Part shown: positions 62,291 to 64,000 of the stretch, one piece after another
How positions within the stretch are numbered: the stretch's first letter is position 1
Layout of the letters: each line of letters begins with the position of its first letter
Source of the DNA: Qipengyuania vulgaris
GTDB taxonomy: Bacteria; Pseudomonadota; Alphaproteobacteria; Sphingomonadales; Sphingomonadaceae
Length of the DNA stretch: 64,000 bases
Assembly: GCF_009827325.1 (NCBI RefSeq)
Contig: NZ_WTYC01000006.1
Location: 62,001-126,000, forward strand
Reading direction: 5' to 3'
The notes under the pieces: model-generated
Database searches by the model: none
What the model was told of the DNA's origin: nothing
What the model saw: the letters and a program-made list of their open reading frames with translations, nothing else
Made by a program: the position numbers and the translations under genes

Positions 62291-64000
62291 ATGACCGGTC
62301 GAGCAGGCTATAACGAAAACATCCAGCTGCTGCGGGCTGTCGCGGTGGTGCTCGTCCTGCTCTTCCATCTCGAAGTCTCGGCGTTCTCTTTCGGCTATCT
62401 CGGCGTCGACCTGTTTTTTCTGATCTCCGGCTTTTTGATGCCAGTCATCTTGCCCAAATACGACGCGCGTTCCTTCATCGTGGCGCGGATCGAACGGATC
62501 TACCCGGCGCTGATCGTGGTCTGTCTGTTTACCTTTGCGGTGGGCTACCTCTTTCTGATCCCGCTGGAATACGATGGCCTCTCTTGGTCGGCGATTTCCG
62601 CGATCTTCTCCGCCAGCAATCTCTATTTCTATTTCAACGCCGGATATTTCGACCAGAACACCGAAAGCCAGGCGCTGCTTCACACCTGGTCGCTCGGCAA
62701 CGAATTCATGTGCTACGTGGCCGTGTCCATCGTCCTGCTTCTCCAGAAGAATCGTGACCGGATCGCGCGCACGGCCCTGGCGCTCGCCCTGCTGTCCGCA
62801 GCGATCTTCCTCGGATTTCTCGCGGTCGAAGGGGAGGGGGTGAATTACTTCAATCCCTTCCCGCGCATCTTCCTGTTTTTCGTCGCGTTCTACGTCAGTG
62901 CGCGGGGCTGGCAGGTGGGCGGAGCCGCTGCCGCAACCATTTGCGGCGCGGCGCTGGCGCTCCTGGCCTTGGTTTGGGGCGGCAATCTCGCAGCTAGCCG
63001 TTATCCGTCGCTTTCGGTCTTTGCGATTGCCGCCGCTGGTCTCCCGATCCTCATGCTTCGGCAGACTGTTCCGCTGCCCGCTCTGGTTCGCCGGCCGGCC
63101 GTATGGCTCGGGGACATCAGCTACTCCGTCTATCTGTGGCATTGGCCGCTGATCGTTTTCGAGAAGGTGTATCTGCGCAATTTCCGTCTCAACGTCTCGG
63201 AGATGCTGGTCCTCACTGCGGCCACGCTGGTCGCTTCGGTGCTGTCCTACTACCTCATCGAGCGACGCCGTGCGTTCCGCCGACCGGCATTCCTGATCGG
63301 CGGGAGCGCGCTGGTGCTCGCTATCGGAGCGGCAGGGGCGGCGACCAGCGGGTTCTCTTCGCGCGTTCCGCCCGAAATGAGCGCCTATTCCGCGCTGGAG
63401 AACATGCGCGATGACGGGACGACCGCGTGCAGCCTCGAAGCGGCCGGACTGACCTTCCAAACCCGCTGCGGACGCGGCGGACCGTTTAGCAGGACTGTGA
63501 TCTTCGCGGGCGATTCGCATTCGCGGCACTTCTTGACCCTCATGGAACGGGGCGAGCCCGAGACGCGGGTCTTGCAGTTCGCGATGCCGGTGGAGGACGG
63601 CGCGACCAAACTGCAGCGGCTGTCCGAAGCCGCCGATGCGCTCGCCGCCGACCGGGTCTATCTCGCCTACCGGCATGAGATCTACGAGAAGGAGCGGACA
63701 GCCGAACTGATCGAAGGCGTGACGCGCCTGTCCGACGATCGATTCAAGTTCGTCCAAGAGGTGCCGAGCTATCATTTCGAGCCGGTCTCCTGTTACCTGC
63801 GGCAGAATTCGGACCTGATGTTCGAGGATTGTGCCTATCCCATCGCAAAGGGCATTCCGCTCGAAGGCGTGGCGAGCAGGAAGAGCGACAGCTGGAATGC
63901 CGTACTATCTGCCGGTCTTCCCACGCTCGGGACCCACGGGGCCTTCTGCGACGAGCGGAAATGCCGCGTGGTGATCGACGGGAAGCTTGTCATGCGCGAC
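62291..64000 (+). CDS. Acyltransferase 3 / SGNH domain protein, cut by window end
   Basis: At least 570 residues are present, without a stop before the window end. The N-terminal 360 residues are an OafA-type acyltransferase with about ten membrane spans: NENIQLLRAVAVVLVLLFHL, GYLGVDLFFLISGFLM and the ISYSVYLWHWPLIVF motif. The periplasmic C-terminal part is an SGNH esterase-like domain with VIFAGDSHSRHF (block I). Such proteins move acetyl or other acyl groups onto surface polysaccharides. ATG 62291 follows GAGGGG. Confidence 0.9.
   Translation, partial: MTGRAGYNENIQLLRAVAVVLVLLFHLEVSAFSFGYLGVDLFFLISGFLMPVILPKYDARSFIVARIERIYPALIVVCLFTFAVGYLFLIPLEYDGLSWSAISAIFSASNLYFYFNAGYFDQNTESQALLHTWSLGNEFMCYVAVSIVLLLQKNRDRIARTALALALLSAAIFLGFLAVEGEGVNYFNPFPRIFLFFVAFYVSARGWQVGGAAAATICGAALALLALVWGGNLAASRYPSLSVFAIAAAGLPILMLRQTVPLPALVRRPAVWLGDISYSVYLWHWPLIVFEKVYLRNFRLNVSEMLVLTAATLVASVLSYYLIERRRAFRRPAFLIGGSALVLAIGAAGAATSGFSSRVPPEMSAYSALENMRDDGTTACSLEAAGLTFQTRCGRGGPFSRTVIFAGDSHSRHFLTLMERGEPETRVLQFAMPVEDGATKLQRLSEAADALAADRVYLAYRHEIYEKERTAELIEGVTRLSDDRFKFVQEVPSYHFEPVSCYLRQNSDLMFEDCAYPIAKGIPLEGVASRKSDSWNAVLSAGLPTLGTHGAFCDERKCRVVIDGKLVMRD

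Noticed and set aside
61445..63775. Minus-strand open frame of 776 codons
   Set aside because: It is the reverse of ung and the acyltransferase gene; its content is arginine- and glutamate-rich shadow sequence.

Overview
The window reads as a chromosomal segment of a high-GC alphaproteobacterium, most likely Sphingomonadales and plausibly Erythrobacteraceae. This rests on the gene families (large NAD-glutamate dehydrogenase, PhaB-type reductase, CYP153-like P450, DUF3576 lipoprotein, LptC/LptA/LptE, acceptor-stem sequence of the tRNA-Leu fragment) and on codon use. It is an inference; no database was searched.

Positions 1 to about 8416 are an accessory island. By eye the GC content is lower than in the rest. 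Its right edge is the 3' part of a tRNA-Leu(UAA) gene (8361-8416, with CCA) that has no matching 5' half, which is the usual footprint of integration into a tRNA gene. The integrase and the intact tRNA would lie to the left, outside the window. The island holds a three-gene block (a resolvase-like/GNAT fusion, a PD-(D/E)XK nuclease-like protein and an unknown protein), a Kiwa anti-phage locus (kwaA, and kwaB split by an in-frame TAA), two lipoproteins, a possible LexA-controlled pair (a 30-residue membrane peptide and a zinc-ribbon protein), an SRPBCC protein, and a DUF3768 pair of the kind often carried by sphingomonad plasmids and integrative elements.

Positions 8590 to 31800 are core chromosome: a PilZ protein; a surface-glycan block (UGM-like flavoprotein, sulfatase-fold membrane enzyme, GtrA, multi-pass membrane protein); msrB; a CYP153-like P450; a two-gene ABC exporter; queG; a ferredoxin-reductase-like flavoprotein; NAD-glutamate dehydrogenase; an LLM flavin oxidoreductase with a TPR protein; a hydrolase; an M48 protease with a YjgN-like protein; and a small membrane protein/DUF2178-like/HTH operon.

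Positions 31960 to 53100 carry phoD, thrS preceded by a threonine-rich leader peptide with attenuator-like hairpins, a TauE/SafE permease, agmatine deiminase, a flotillin/YqiJ pair, a 0.6 kb repeat-bearing non-coding stretch, an acyl-CoA ligase, an M23 peptidase, the glnE-bcp-DUF455 operon, an M28 peptidase, galU, murA and small lineage-type proteins.

Positions 53092 to 64000 carry phaB, an unknown envelope protein, a DUF3576 lipoprotein, the overlapping leuS-lptE-holA operon, the rnd-lptC-lptA operon on the other strand, ung, and an acyltransferase cut by the window end.
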